Source of the DNA: Deinandra increscens subsp. villosa | Taxonomy: Eukaryota > Streptophyta > Magnoliopsida > Asterales > Asteraceae | Direction: 5' to 3' | DNA length: 64,000 nucleotides | Assembly (NCBI GenBank): GCA_039602395.1 | Contig: JBCNJP010000007.1 | Coordinates: 102,874,772-102,938,771, forward strand | In this document: piece by piece, positions 45,670 to 57,344 of the stretch | Numbering within the stretch: the first letter of the stretch is position 1 | How the letters are laid out: the number at the start of each line of letters is the position of its first letter | Program-made: the position numbers and the translations under genes | The notes under the pieces: model-generated | What the model was told of the DNA's origin: nothing | Databases searched by the model: none | Seen by the model: only the letters and a program-made list of their open reading frames with translations

Positions 45670-46998
45670 ATGTGTATGCAGATAATTGTATCGTTAAAGT
45701 GTAACGTAAATAAATTTAAAAAAAAACAACGTAACAATTTTAAAATTAGAAATATGGTTAAATATAACACTATAAAAAAATAAATACTTCAAGATAATGG
45801 CGTGAAACTAAAATTAAGAGCAATGAAATGCTTAAAAAGTAATTTAAAACCAATGAAAAAAAAACTAACAAAAGGTGTTATCGCAGGGATAACGCGGACA
45901 CACAAAACAGTTACATTGCTATAAAGCACGTAAAGAAAAAATGGAATGAAAAAACTGCGCAACAACCCAATAGCAATCGTGTGCTAAATTTGTTGGGATT
46001 TAGTCTACAATCTAAAAACTATGTTACACGATTGTTCTTTTACACCATCAACTCGTGTGTTAAATTCGTTAAGATTTAAAAAAAATCGAATATGATTGTA
46101 CCTATAACACTACTAACTCATTTGCTAAACTTGTTGCGGTTAGATAAAAAAACAAAACAAAAAATAATTAAGAAAACTAAACAAGCAAAAAAATAAAAAA
46201 TATAATAATAAAATAAAGACCAAACAAAAAAAATAATAATAATAAAAATATAAAATAATGAGTTGCATTTTGTATATAAGAAGTTACCAATAAAACAAGT
46301 GTGGTTATATATAATCACACAATTTTGATATATGAACACAATTTATATGGTCGTTTGGACCGACGACGGTCATATAAATTCGGGAGAGGGAGGGAGGGGT
46401 TATATGTAATTAAAAAAAAAGACCTTAAACGACCTCTCCATACGACCATTTGGAGTGTATTTAGATAGCAAATGTGTGTGTTTTTATAGCCGGACCCTAT
46501 AACAAAAACATAATGATGTGAATAGTAGTGGCCACATGACAAGCTACACTTCTTCATTATTCATTTTATTTTATTTTGTTTTTTAATTTAGTTTTATGCC
46601 GTTGGGTTTAAGTATTCACTTTTTGTAATATTATATTTAATGAAGGTGAATTATTTATTCCTTTAAGTAATATTTTAGCAATGTTACTATTTTAACCGGT
46701 CATTTATTCGGTAACACATTATCCAACAAAAATAACTAAACTAGCGGTATAAAACTAAATTAAAATAAAAATCATCTAAACCACCCATCCAAACAAAAGA
46801 TAAATAAATAATGATGAATTCTAATCATAAAACTAGAAATTCTGATACTAGATTAATACTAGAACTCATAGAGATCTCAACAAATCTAAAAAGATAAGTA
46901 TGACATAAAAAACAAATAATAAATAATAAATAATAAATAAAATATTGTAATTTTGACATTTTAAAAATTGTAATCTATATATATCTATATCTATCTAT
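45670..46998. other. AT-rich stretch with weak tandem repeat
   Basis: No gene. A degenerate unit of about 60-70 bp with TGCTAAATTTGTTGGGATTTA-like words occurs three times at about 45960-46145. A hairpin of GGTCGTTTGGACCGACGACGG-like sequence sits near 46348. Confidence 0.4.
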
Positions 46999-47817
46999 TC
47001 TATACTATATAATAAACAAAAAGTTTAGTTATACTTTAATCGGTAAAAAAAGATACTTGTCATCATGACAAAATTTTAGATTAAGTGAAATTTTAATAAT
47101 TAATTATCCAAATAATAAATTTCCATATTAAAGTTTATTTAGTTTAAACTTTTAATAAGTAATTATCCAATAAGTAATTATTAAAATACAAAATTTTATA
47201 TTAAAGTTATGAATTATCCAAATATTAAATTATAATATAAGGTTAATATTTTCTTCAAGATAATATTTTTATTGCATATATATATTATATTTTATTAAAA
47301 TAATTTATTTTATTGTATATACTTTAATACTTTAATATAATGCTTATAATACTTTATTCATAATAATATCTTAATTCAATATTATGCATGTAATGTAAAA
47401 TATTTTATTCTATTTAATTTTATAGTTTTTTTTTTAATTTTAGTTGAGTATAAATTTAAATTTACCAAGTATTTCATTTCAATATAATAAACAAAATCAT
47501 TATTTTTCGTGACTAAATTTCTTTCTTCTTAACCGCAAACATCCGGTTACCCGGGGGTCTCATCATGGCAAGCGATGTTACCCACGACATGTTACGACCG
47601 CAGACCGTACGAGTAACCAAAACCCTATGTGTTGCACATCCATCTCAGAGGAAACTCACCGCCTAAATGTCAACTGTCGCAAAACCTTTGACCCACCTAT
47701 AATTACTGATAAATCTTTATGTAGTTATAAAATAAAATACATAAATGTCGTAGATTATGATTGTATTTATAGTTTTTTTTTTAACTCGGCAGTGTAACAC
47801 ACGGGAATAAAAACTAG
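46999..47817 (+). mobile_element. Probable Helitron, 819 bp
   Basis: Starts TCTATACTATATAATAAAC, as in the Helitron at 17230, and ends CTAG^T after a weak hairpin (AGTGT / ACACA) and GGGAATAAAAA. The base before the start is T rather than A, which weakens the call. Region 47530-47700 is GC-richer and may be captured DNA. Confidence 0.45.
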
Positions 47818-47866
47818 TTATATATAATTAAAATTTTAACACACACGCATACACATCTTTATCTTA

Positions 47867-48189
47867 TCTTAATCTTAATAAACAATAAAATTCGTGTCAC
47901 ATGTCTCATTTATAGAGGGTCCACATCACCACCGCCACATGTCAGGCTCACATTGAATTACCAATTTAGTAAATGATCAATTAAGATTAATTACCAATTT
48001 TGTCAAAACTAAAATTTTGTTTTAAAATTTTGATAAAGCTAATGTAGATTTGATTTACTCAACAATTTTAGTCTTTTTGCAGAAAGTAATCATTATTTTC
48101 AAATTTCTTGATCATTATATTTTTCTTTGTATTTATCTAATATTATAAATCTATATTCAACCCGTGTAGTACACGGGTTACTAACCTAG
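47867..48189 (+). mobile_element. Helitron, 323 bp
   Basis: A^TCTTAATCTTAATAAAC start; 10-bp hairpin AACCCGTGTA / TACACGGGTT (48159-48179); CTAG^T end. Same family as 17181-18060. Confidence 0.75.
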
Positions 48190-48211
48190 TATATATATAT
48201 ATATATATAAT

Positions 48212-48434
48212 GAAAAGTTCATTGTAGACACCTCCATAAGTGTAGACAGATAGACACATTTTTTCACCATTAGATCTCTTGATCTAATGGTTATAATTAA
48301 TTTCTTTTTTTTTCTTTTTCTTTTTTTCTCATTTTTTTTAAAAATTCACATGTGAAATAAAGTAATTTCACATGTGAAATAGGGTGTCTACAAGTTTACA
48401 CTTATGGGGATGTATACAATGAACCTCACCATAT
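48212..48434. mobile_element. MITE between TA repeats
   Basis: Inverted ends of about 45 bp share GTTCATTGTA, ACA, CC(A/C)ATAAGTGTA and TAGACAC. The inside repeats TTTCACATGTGAAAT. Flanked by (TA)n, as expected for TA target duplication (Tc1/mariner type). Confidence 0.65.
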
Positions 48435-48452
48435 ATATATATAGGTATAGGG

Positions 48453-48666
48453 GAGGGATATAATGAAAACCTCTTCGAGTTTGGGAAACCGTGAAAACCA
48501 AGCTAAAAAATTCGATTTTTGTTCCGATTTTTTTTATGGTGATTCTCTAAGTTAAAAAGACCCCCTTTATGCAAAAAAAAAACACCTAGTAAAATTTTTT
48601 TAGAATAATATTTTAGCTTGGTTTTCACGGTTTTCCAAACTCGGAGAGGTTTTCATTTTATCCTTC

Positions 48667-48673
<7 letters not shown>
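48453..48673. mobile_element. MITE with 60-bp inverted ends
   Basis: The left end AATGAAAACCTCTTCGAG..., continuing to GTGAAAACCAAGCTAAAA, is inverted at the right with few differences. Flanked by (TA)n and (CT)n. Non-coding. Confidence 0.7.
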
Positions 48674-48734
<61 letters not shown>

Positions 48735-48752
48735 TATATATATATATATATA
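48664..48752. repeat. (CT)n(TA)n microsatellite
   Basis: Roughly 18 bases of CT followed by about 45 of TA, then a short interruption and more TA. Confidence 0.9.
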
Positions 48753-49065
48753 GGGCTCGAATCAAATGCGGCATGGGCATTTGCCTAAGTCCGGTGCGGC
48801 CCAATAACTCAATGACACGTAGCACGTTCAAGATCTTTAGCGGAGGGGTATTGTTGTAATTTTAACACGTTCAGTTTTTTTTGGTAACTACCGTTTTGGT
48901 AACTGCCTCTAATACCGCGATTTATTTTATTTTCGAATCAGAGTTATCAATCACATCTTATAGCAATCCACAAGCTTTTTCGATTGATTAGGGTTTTTAT
49001 TGTGATCGTAATTCAATCACAGTTATCAATTCGCGACGAATTTGTGTTTTTGACGCTGTTCATCT

Positions 49066-52000
49066 ATGTCGTCTTCTTCTTCTGATCCAATGAGTATTAG
49101 TTTCAGTTCTGAGGAAGAAACCGAAGGTATTTTTTGGATCATAGCATTCATCGGTTATTCTGTAGTAGATAATGTTTGTTGATGTTCATTAGTTTATTTG
49201 ATTTCTGTTTATTTATTTATCATCGATTTAACATCCTGCGATCATAGCATTCATCGGTTATTCTGTAGTAGAGAATGTTTTTTTTTAATGTTTATGTTTT
49301 CAAAAACTAATTGTTGATTTCTGTTTGTAGTGGATTTTTTCAGTACGTTTTTATAGGTTTCAAGTTATCATGCTGGTAGAATTTTATGCTGGTTGTTTGT
49401 TTGTGCGCTGGTCAATGTGACTGTTATGATATTTGAGGTTTTTAGTAAATGTATGCAGTATGTTGTTTTTTTTTTTTTGTAGCTGAAGTTGATGGATTTT
49501 GTGCAAATGATGGGGAAGCTATTAATTGTCAGTCGTTATCTGGTAGTAAGCGAATATCGCCATCAACGGGGAAGAAATACTATTTACCCAGTGTATCCCA
49601 GTCTGCTAAACCTGAAGTTGGCATGCTTTTTGACAGTGTTGAGCATGCTGTGCAATTTTATAAGACCTATGCAAAACTTGGAGGTTTTGAAGTCCGAAAG
49701 AGTACTCAGAGAAATTCTGGCCCTATTGTTACAGCCAAGCAATTTGTTTGTTCCAAACAAGGACATAGAAGATTCCATAAAATTGACACCTTAAATGATC
49801 CTGTTGATGCTAAAAAGAAATGTAACGATAAGCGTCGTAGACCATCGAAAAGAACTTGTTGTCCTGCGCTCTTATATATTAGAATTCAGATTGATGGAAG
49901 ATACAAAGTTCAATCATTTGTTGAGGAGCATAACCATAAGTTTGTGGACTCAAGTGATATTCACTTGTTGAATTCTTCAAGGAAGTTGTCATGGACCCAA
50001 CAACAAACAATATATGATTTGTCCAAACTCAGTATTGGTCCTGTTAGAGCTTTCAACATTTTGCGTGAAATGTGTGGTGGTTTTGAGGATGTAGGGGTTA
50101 CTGCTGTTGATTGCAAAAAATTTAGAAGGGATTTGAATACTTTTATTGCGGAGTTTGATGCTGATATGGTTGTTAGACGTTTAATGAGTAAGAAGGAGTT
50201 TTGTGCTGATTTTTCATGTGAGCACACTGTAGATGATAAGGGGAATCTTAATGGGTTGTTTTGGGCAGATGAGGAGATGAAAAGGAATTATTCTGTTTTT
50301 GGTGATGTTATTGCCTTTGATGCAACTTTCCGATCTAACAAGTAGGTTTTTGTTTTAATTTCATTCTCTTGTTTAACCTTTTTTTATGTAAAACTTAAGG
50401 TTTTTTTTTTTAATATGCAGGTATAAGATGGTTTTTGTTCCTTTTACTGGTATTGACAACCACAACAAGAATATAACATTAGCTGCTGCGCTTTTGAGTT
50501 CTGAAACTACTGAAAGTTATGTGTGGCTACTTAATAATTTTCAAAAGGCTTTTGGGTCGGATCCCAAAGTTGTTGTTACTGATCAGGATCCTGCTATGGC
50601 TAATGCAATAAAACTTGTTTTTCCTAATAGCAGGCACAGGTTGTGCATGTGGCACATTATGAAAAAGCTGGCTTCAAAGGTAATCACATATCCATGCTGG
50701 TATTATGATGCTGGTTAAAACAATCATTGCTTTTGAATTTACATATTTCCATGCTGGTAATATCATGCTGGTATATACATACCATTCTTTTTTGTTTTGT
50801 ACATATTTTCCATGCTGGTAGTGACTTTATATTTGTATATCTCTTTTGTTGTTTTAATATAGGTTGGTCATAGATTATGTCGAAGTAAAAAAATTAGGAG
50901 AAGGTTGTGTGGGATTGTATGGACGGATGATATTAGCATTGACTATTTTGAATCTTCATGGCACAAGATCCTTACTGCTTATAAACTGAGTCGTAATAAG
51001 TGGCTTTGTCGTATGTATAAGATGCGCACTGATTGGATTCCGGCATACTACCGTGATGAGCATATGTCTGGATTAATGCGTACGACATTTCGATCTGAAA
51101 GTGCAAACAACTTTTTTGGACAATTTTCTAATGATCAGAACACATTGGTTGAATTTCTTACTAATTTTGAAACCGCCATTGAGTGTCAACGATTTCAACA
51201 TCGAAAAAATGACCATGATACGAGGTACACCACTCCAGAGTTCAAGACTGAGTCTATATTGGAGCGTCAAGCTGATAAAATTTATACGAGGGAGGTATTT
51301 TATGATGTTCAGGAACAAATAAGAGTTGGTCTTAAAGATTGTTTTTCCATGGAAACTTCTGAAGTTGATGATTTTTTAAAGTTTAGAATAAAGGATCTTA
51401 CATTAAAGAAGAGATGGTATTATGAGGTAATTAAAGTTTATGTAATTACATAACTTATGCTGTTAGTTTTATGCTGGTTTCATGTGCTGGTGTAATAGTC
51501 TTTGTTCTCATGTTACAGGTTCTTTTCAGGGAGAGTGACATGACTTTATCATGCTCATGTAAGCATTATGAAAGATATGGTTTGCTTTGTAGGCACATAT
51601 TCTATGTTTTGACTTTATGTGAGGTCAAGAGATTTCCAGAGAAATATATCCTACGTAGGTGGACTCGAGATGCTGTCCTGAATTCTTCACGTAATGATAT
51701 TATTGCACAAGATGATGCTGATCAGGGTTCTGAAAATGTTAGATGTTTGGTAAAAGATATTATGACATCTACCGAATACATTGTGAATCGGTTGGTCACA
51801 AATCTTGAAGAGTTGTCGGTTTTTCGTGACCAAATTAAGGATTTTATTAAGAAAACTGATGTTGGTGCTTCAAATGTTGACGTTACTAAACAAAAAGAAA
51901 GGCATGCTGCTATACTTGGTCATATCAAAGGCAAAGAACCTGAAATAGGAAAACCCGTTATAGTTAAGACAAAGGGTTCAGGTTCTCACAAAACAAAGCG

Positions 52001-52187
52001 TATCCAGTCCGCAGAAGAGCACTCGATACAAAACAAAGGTAAGAAAAAGCGAAGATGCAAGAACTGTGGTCGTACGGGTCATAATAGTCGGACTTGCAAA
52101 CTGAAATGTGATGATGATGGGGATGACATAACATCTATATTTATTGTCATTATATCAATTCTTTCTTCTTTGCTACAATCTTCTTGA
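49066..52187 (+). CDS. FAR1-like MULE transposase, five exons, apparently intact (803 aa)
   Basis: Exons 49066-49126, 49483-50341, 50421-50679, 50863-51426 and 51519-52187 join in frame with consensus splice sites. In order the protein has: an acidic Ser-rich start; a FAR1-type WRKY-GCM1 zinc-binding domain (AVQFYKTYAKLGGFEVRKS ... KRTCCPALLYIRI ... EEHNHKF, about residues 80-185); a MULE transposase core of RNase H fold (VIAFDATFRSNKYKM, VVVTDQDPAM, MWHIMKKL, FRSESAN), with plausible catalytic acids in DATF, TDQD and RSES; a SWIM zinc finger (CSCKHYERYGLLCRHI); and a CCHC-like knuckle (CKNCGRTGHNSRTC). Such proteins are either active MULE transposases or domesticated FRS transcription factors. 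The broken Ulp1-like gene 54 bp beyond, tail to tail, favours a transposon. The 5' flank starts near 48755 after a TA run; matching terminal repeats were not identified. Confidence 0.85.
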
Positions 52188-52240
52188 AAATTTTCTTCTG
52201 CCTAGAAATATTTTTTAATTAAGGTGATTAGTATTAGTAG

Positions 52241-54463
52241 TTAACATAATATAGAATATATCAAAACATTGAAATAAAATGTATGCTGGTGTTTGACAAA
52301 TTTTTTTACCAATATGTCACAACTGCAAAACAGCCTTGCTGGTGAATCTCTGCTTTTAGCTGATTCCTCTACATTCAGAACTTGTGCCCAGCAGTTTATA
52401 ACATTCACATCTACTAAACTTTTTTCATACATTGAATGTATATCAGTCCATCTCAAGATATTCCCCTCTGCTGACTCAAACAATTTTTCACTGAAAAAAT
52501 AGATAATAGGAAATTAAGCTAAACCACCATTGAGTTTTACAAAAATATAAATAGGGGGTATGTATGTTATGTTAGTCTTACCTTTTTTCGCCATCCCCAT
52601 ATAGAAAGCATTTACCCATGCTAAGTTCCAATTTTGTAAGTCTTTTCCCTACAGCAACCTTCCTTTCCTTGTATGGTGATCTCAAAGCATCTCCCGGTCT
52701 TGTCACTCGAGAAGGGCGTTGAACAGCAGGTTGTTGAACTTGGTGTAATAGCGGTGCTGGTGGTGGTGGTTGGATTCTAGGTTATTGAACTTGGTGTAAT
52801 ACCGGTGCTGGTGGTGGGGGTTTCTCAATCTGAGCATGGACACTTGTTGATGCATGTAATGTAGTTGCTGCATGTTCTTGTGCTGGACTGAGTTTTGCCA
52901 TAGGTACTGGTGTAATTACTGTCTTAGGTGGTTTTGATGTATCAACATCTGGTGTTAGTTGACTTATAAACAGGTCAAAACTGGGTTCATCAAAAAGTCC
53001 ATTTGTTTTTAGAATCGGCAACTTCTGAATAATTGATTCTACATCAACTTCATCACCAATTTTTGGTGTTCCAGCCTTTTCAACACATTGCTCTTCACAT
53101 TCATCATTTTTATCTTGATTCATTTTAGATTTTTCAGTTTTATCACAAGCTTGTATTATCTCCTCCATATGTGTAGCAGTAATACTAACTTGTGACTGTG
53201 TATATTCAGCACCACACTTTGAATCCTCTACATTCTGTTTATCAGCTTCTTTTTTAGGCTCTTGTGCTGTTGTTTCCTTCGCATCTATTTCTTCATTACC
53301 AACATTTGGTGTTCCAGCCTTTTCATCATATTGCTCTCCACATTCAGCATTTTTAACTTGATTCATTTTAGTTTTTACAGCTGTATCACAAGCTTGTAGT
53401 ATCTCCTGCATATGTGTAGGAGTAATACTAACTTGTGATTCTGTGTATTCAGCACCAGAATTTGAACTCTCTACATTCTTTTTATCGGCTTCTTGTTCAG
53501 GCTTCTGTGCTGTTGTTTCCTTTGCATCTATTTCTTTCTCTACATGATGTCCTATTTGATTCACTTCTTTACCAATCTCCTGTGCGGGTGATTCATATTC
53601 TTTCACAGGTTCTTTATCTACATGTTCTTCTTCTGCCATCACTTCTCTATCATCTTCCTGTGCTGGTTCTTCTTTGTCACTGTATTTTGTCAGCAGTGAT
53701 TTCCAATCGTTAATCACATCTTTTAGTAATTTGCTGTTTGGAAAATCAGTGTTTGCTATCATAATCATTTGATCAACATCACCAATCATCATCTCAAGAT
53801 GTGCAGTTTTCTTCTTAAAAAGACTTATCCATTCCTGTATTAAATCATAGTATAAGCTTAAGTTTATATAACGAGAATTATGCTGGTGAAATAGTATAAC
53901 AGAGTAACTTACATGTTCATCTTTTGGATTTGGTTGTGTAAGAAGAGCAAATGAAGCAAATTCTGATAGACCTTGTATTGTATCATTAAAATATGATCCA
54001 TCGTCCACATCTGCTTCTTTTGCTGTTTTGTTCCTTGATAACTGCATTTCATTATCAGTATCTGTTTTCTCATCATCATCATTGTCATCATCTTTTGATG
54101 ACAATGATATTTCCTTTTCTGAATCAACATCATCCTCATCATCTTCTGATTCTGCAGATATTACCTTTTCTGAATCAACATAATCCTCAACATCTTCTGA
54201 TTCTGAGCTTGACGAAATACGATAAACAACCCTCTTTCTCTTTCTTAATGAGGCTATTGTTATGTTGTTTTCATCAACACCTTTAACCTTATGCTCTTCA
54301 ACCTTATGCTCTTCAAACTTATGCTGTTTACTTTCGTCATTCACCGGTCCTTTGGATCTTTTCCTCTTTATATTCACTTTAACTTTAACGTTGTATTCTT
54401 CTTTCATCTGTAAATCTACTTCTGATACAACTTTGTAATTCTTTGACACCAGTTCATCTTCCA
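52241..54463 (-). pseudogene. Ulp1-protease-like transposon gene, truncated
   Basis: The 5' part is lost in the gap at 54464. The readable protein is charged and low-complexity (acidic runs with DSEK, then EE/KE-rich), with an intron at 53835-53912 (EH|EWISLFKKK). A repeat of about 81 residues beginning EIDAKETTAQ occurs twice in tandem (53047-53535). A TAA at 52782-52784 interrupts an otherwise open frame; beyond it come QPAVQRPSRVTRPGD and SPYKERKVAVGKRL, then an intron (52491-52581) and a last exon (52490 leftward) with FESAEGNILRWTDIH and LVDVNVINCWAQVLN. This is the lead-in to a Ulp1/C48 peptidase as found in plant transposons. The catalytic His, Asp and Cys are absent because the frame ends at 52241 close to the neighbouring gene. 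Confidence 0.65.
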
Positions 54464-54963
54464 NNNNNNNNNNNNNNNNNNNNNNNNNNNNNNNNNNNNN
54501 NNNNNNNNNNNNNNNNNNNNNNNNNNNNNNNNNNNNNNNNNNNNNNNNNNNNNNNNNNNNNNNNNNNNNNNNNNNNNNNNNNNNNNNNNNNNNNNNNNNN
54601 NNNNNNNNNNNNNNNNNNNNNNNNNNNNNNNNNNNNNNNNNNNNNNNNNNNNNNNNNNNNNNNNNNNNNNNNNNNNNNNNNNNNNNNNNNNNNNNNNNNN
54701 NNNNNNNNNNNNNNNNNNNNNNNNNNNNNNNNNNNNNNNNNNNNNNNNNNNNNNNNNNNNNNNNNNNNNNNNNNNNNNNNNNNNNNNNNNNNNNNNNNNN
54801 NNNNNNNNNNNNNNNNNNNNNNNNNNNNNNNNNNNNNNNNNNNNNNNNNNNNNNNNNNNNNNNNNNNNNNNNNNNNNNNNNNNNNNNNNNNNNNNNNNNN
54901 NNNNNNNNNNNNNNNNNNNNNNNNNNNNNNNNNNNNNNNNNNNNNNNNNNNNNNNNNNNNNNN
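54464..54963. other. Assembly gap of 500 N
   Basis: Exactly 500 N, a conventional gap length, so the true distance is unknown. It hides the 5' part of the Ulp1-like gene and the left border of the Harbinger element. Confidence 0.99.
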
Positions 54964-57033
54964 GGGTGGGAGGTATGCTTGCCTAGATATGGTGATGCCA
55001 ACAGGAGAGAGAAGATTGATGTAGAATTGATGATTTGGTAGGGGGTATATTTGTCTAGATATGGTTTAGTCATGAATTAAATGTTTTTCTTTTTCATTTT
55101 TTTTAATCTACAAATAAAATTATAACTTAAACATTTAATATAAAATTAAAAAAAAACAATTCATTAGATTAAAAATAAAAACTTACAAAGTCCTAAAAAT
55201 ATAAAATTACCAACTCCTAAAAAAAAATTACCAAGTCCTAAAAAAATAAAATTACCAACTCCTAAAATAAAAAAATTACCAAGTCCTAAAAAACAAATAC
55301 AAAGACCACCATCTAAAAATCACACGGCCATCCGTATCTAGCCGCAACTCGACGTTTTTCTTCTAAAAGTACCGGGAGGAGTGATTCGGACACCTTTTCG
55401 TGAGGCCTCAAATACAACTCGAGGTCACGAGCCCGTTGTTCTTCGTTCATCGTCTCCCGTTGTCGATCCATCGTCCTCCCAACCTTCTCGTACATTTCCC
55501 TCTTCTTTAGAGCGGTTTCATGTCGAACAGTCCGCTTGTCGACCTTTTCATCCTCCCATTTCAACTCAAACCTCTCCATCACCTCCAAAGCATTCGCCGA
55601 TCCTTTTGTCGACGAGTCACCACCCGACTTCTTGCTTGAGCCTTTTCTTCGTGGCGGTTGACTCGGCATCGAGTTCTCATTCAAGTCGGGCAAATGACTC
55701 GGCAATTGTGCCGAGTCGGCATCGTTTGACGTTGTGTACTCGCCCGATACCGATACCTTGGTCCTCTTCGACGACTCTCCAACACCACCAACCTTTTGTT
55801 GTGGTGCAACCCACTTTGGGTGATCCTTCACCACCTTCCAAGCTTCGATGTGAGTGAAACCTTTCTTTTCATACATTTGTTGGTAATCCTTCATCGTCTT
55901 CTCACGAACGTCAGCATCACTCGCACCACTAGCCCACGCACGTGTCTACGATTAAAAAAAAAAAAATTAAAATATATTTTTAGAAATTAAATTTTTTATA
56001 AAGTAATTTTTATAAAAAAGACTTACATTTTGGATGTACAACCCGTTGAACCTCGACATCGCCTTGTTCAAGTTGTTCCATTTGGTGTTAATCATGTGAA
56101 TGGTTCGACCGGTATCACGTCCACTCAAACCGTTGAAGTGATTGAGGACCCGTTGCCAAAAAGATTCACGTGATTGTTGATCACCAACTCTCCCGTCTTC
56201 GGTGATGTAGATGTAGGATTGCGCCAAAATCGTTTCCTCCACGGGCGACCAATAGGTCCTTTTCTTCTTGCCACCTTTCACCGGTTGTGTAGGTTCCTCG
56301 TCTTCTCCCTCTTGCATAGCGGCTTCTTGTTCTTCTTCCTCCGCTTCTTGCTCCTCAACTTCAATTTCTTCATCAACTTCCTCCGAATCGGAGTCAACAT
56401 CAACACGTCGAGGTTCACGATATTGGGTGTTATGATACATCGATTGGTGTTGTTGAATTTGCGACGAATGTGGCGGGTAAAAAGATGGTTGTGGTCCATA
56501 ACGACCATGCACTAAATCAACAAAAGATTGTTGTTGATAGAAACCGGGTTGTGATGGTGGCGGAGGTGGTGGTTGTGAGTAGAAAACGGGTGGTTGGGTT
56601 GGTGGTGGTTGCGATTGTGGTTGAGGAACGGTGGAGGGTTGAGCTCGATCTTTCCGTACTTTCGGTCGGATTTTTTTTCCTCCGGTAGCGGGTGACTTAT
56701 TTTTTCTTGATGAATCCATTGTGATTGAGAGTGTTTGAGAGAGGAGTAGGGTGTAGAAAAAGTGTATAAAATTTGTTGGTTTAAAGGGATTTATATAGTG
56801 GATTGGAGGAATTGATTTAAAAAAAAAAAAAAAAAAAACACAAATGTTCAAACGGTCGAAAAATTGACCGTTGAACGGTCATTTCTCGTCGGCATCCATC
56901 GGCATTCAATTGCCGAAATCCAGTCCCTCCTACGCCGAATTAACCACGCCGAGAAGCGCGGTATGCTTGCCGAGCTCGGCATCATGTACGCCGAAGGTTG
57001 CCGAGGTGTGCAAAACATGCACACCGCCCACCC
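54964..57033 (-). mobile_element. PIF/Harbinger element with ORF1 only
   Basis: The left end GGGTGGGAGGTATGC touches the gap; the inverted right end is GGGTGGGCGGTGTGCATG, followed by TAA (57034-57036). Between them is one intact gene (ORF1) and no DDE transposase. Near the right end are repeated CCGAGC/GCCGA words. 55080-55310 is an AT-rich tail with a repeated CCAAGTCCTAAAAA phrase. Confidence 0.7.
55313..56719 (-). CDS. Harbinger ORF1 Myb/SANT-like protein, intact (441 aa)
   Basis: Exon 1 is 56719-56027 and exon 2 is 55945-55313, joined in phase 0. The order is: basic start (MDSSRKNKSPATGGKK), Pro/Gln/Tyr-rich tail, acidic run (about residues 135-165), trihelix Myb-like domain (KRTYWSPVEETILAQSYIYI ... 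FWQRVLNHFNGL ... INTKWNNLNKAMSRFNGLY), then a NAM-associated C-terminal region with a coiled-coil-like basic helix (RHETALKKREMYEKVGRTMD). In PIF/Harbinger elements this protein partners with the transposase for nuclear import and end binding. No stop or frameshift, unlike the copy at 15041. It may be supplied in trans to relatives. Upstream of the ATG the sequence is AT-rich with a 20-A run. Confidence 0.8.
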
Positions 57034-57344
57034 TAAGAGCTGATTTCCTTAAATTTGTTTAAACGGTTTTATTTTTTAGCATTTTCCAGACTTGAATCCT
57101 CAATTTATAATTTTAGTTGTTTACTTTATAAAGACATCTTAAACAGCATCATGATACAATTAGACTAGAATTGCTCTCGTTCATATTAATTTTACATGAG
57201 TACGACCCCAAACTCATGTCTAAAAATAATACTTATTTGTCGAGTTTAACTAGTCTTGAAAACATAAACAAATATATATTACTTATATATAGCTTTTATC
57301 TTACATTGTAAATATAACAGTTATAGTTATTATTATATAAATAT

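Noticed and set aside
54464..55073. Start of the 763-codon minus-strand frame with a run of unknown residues
   Set aside because: The first codons come from the Harbinger element on the far side of the gap and are joined to the Ulp1-like gene only through N.
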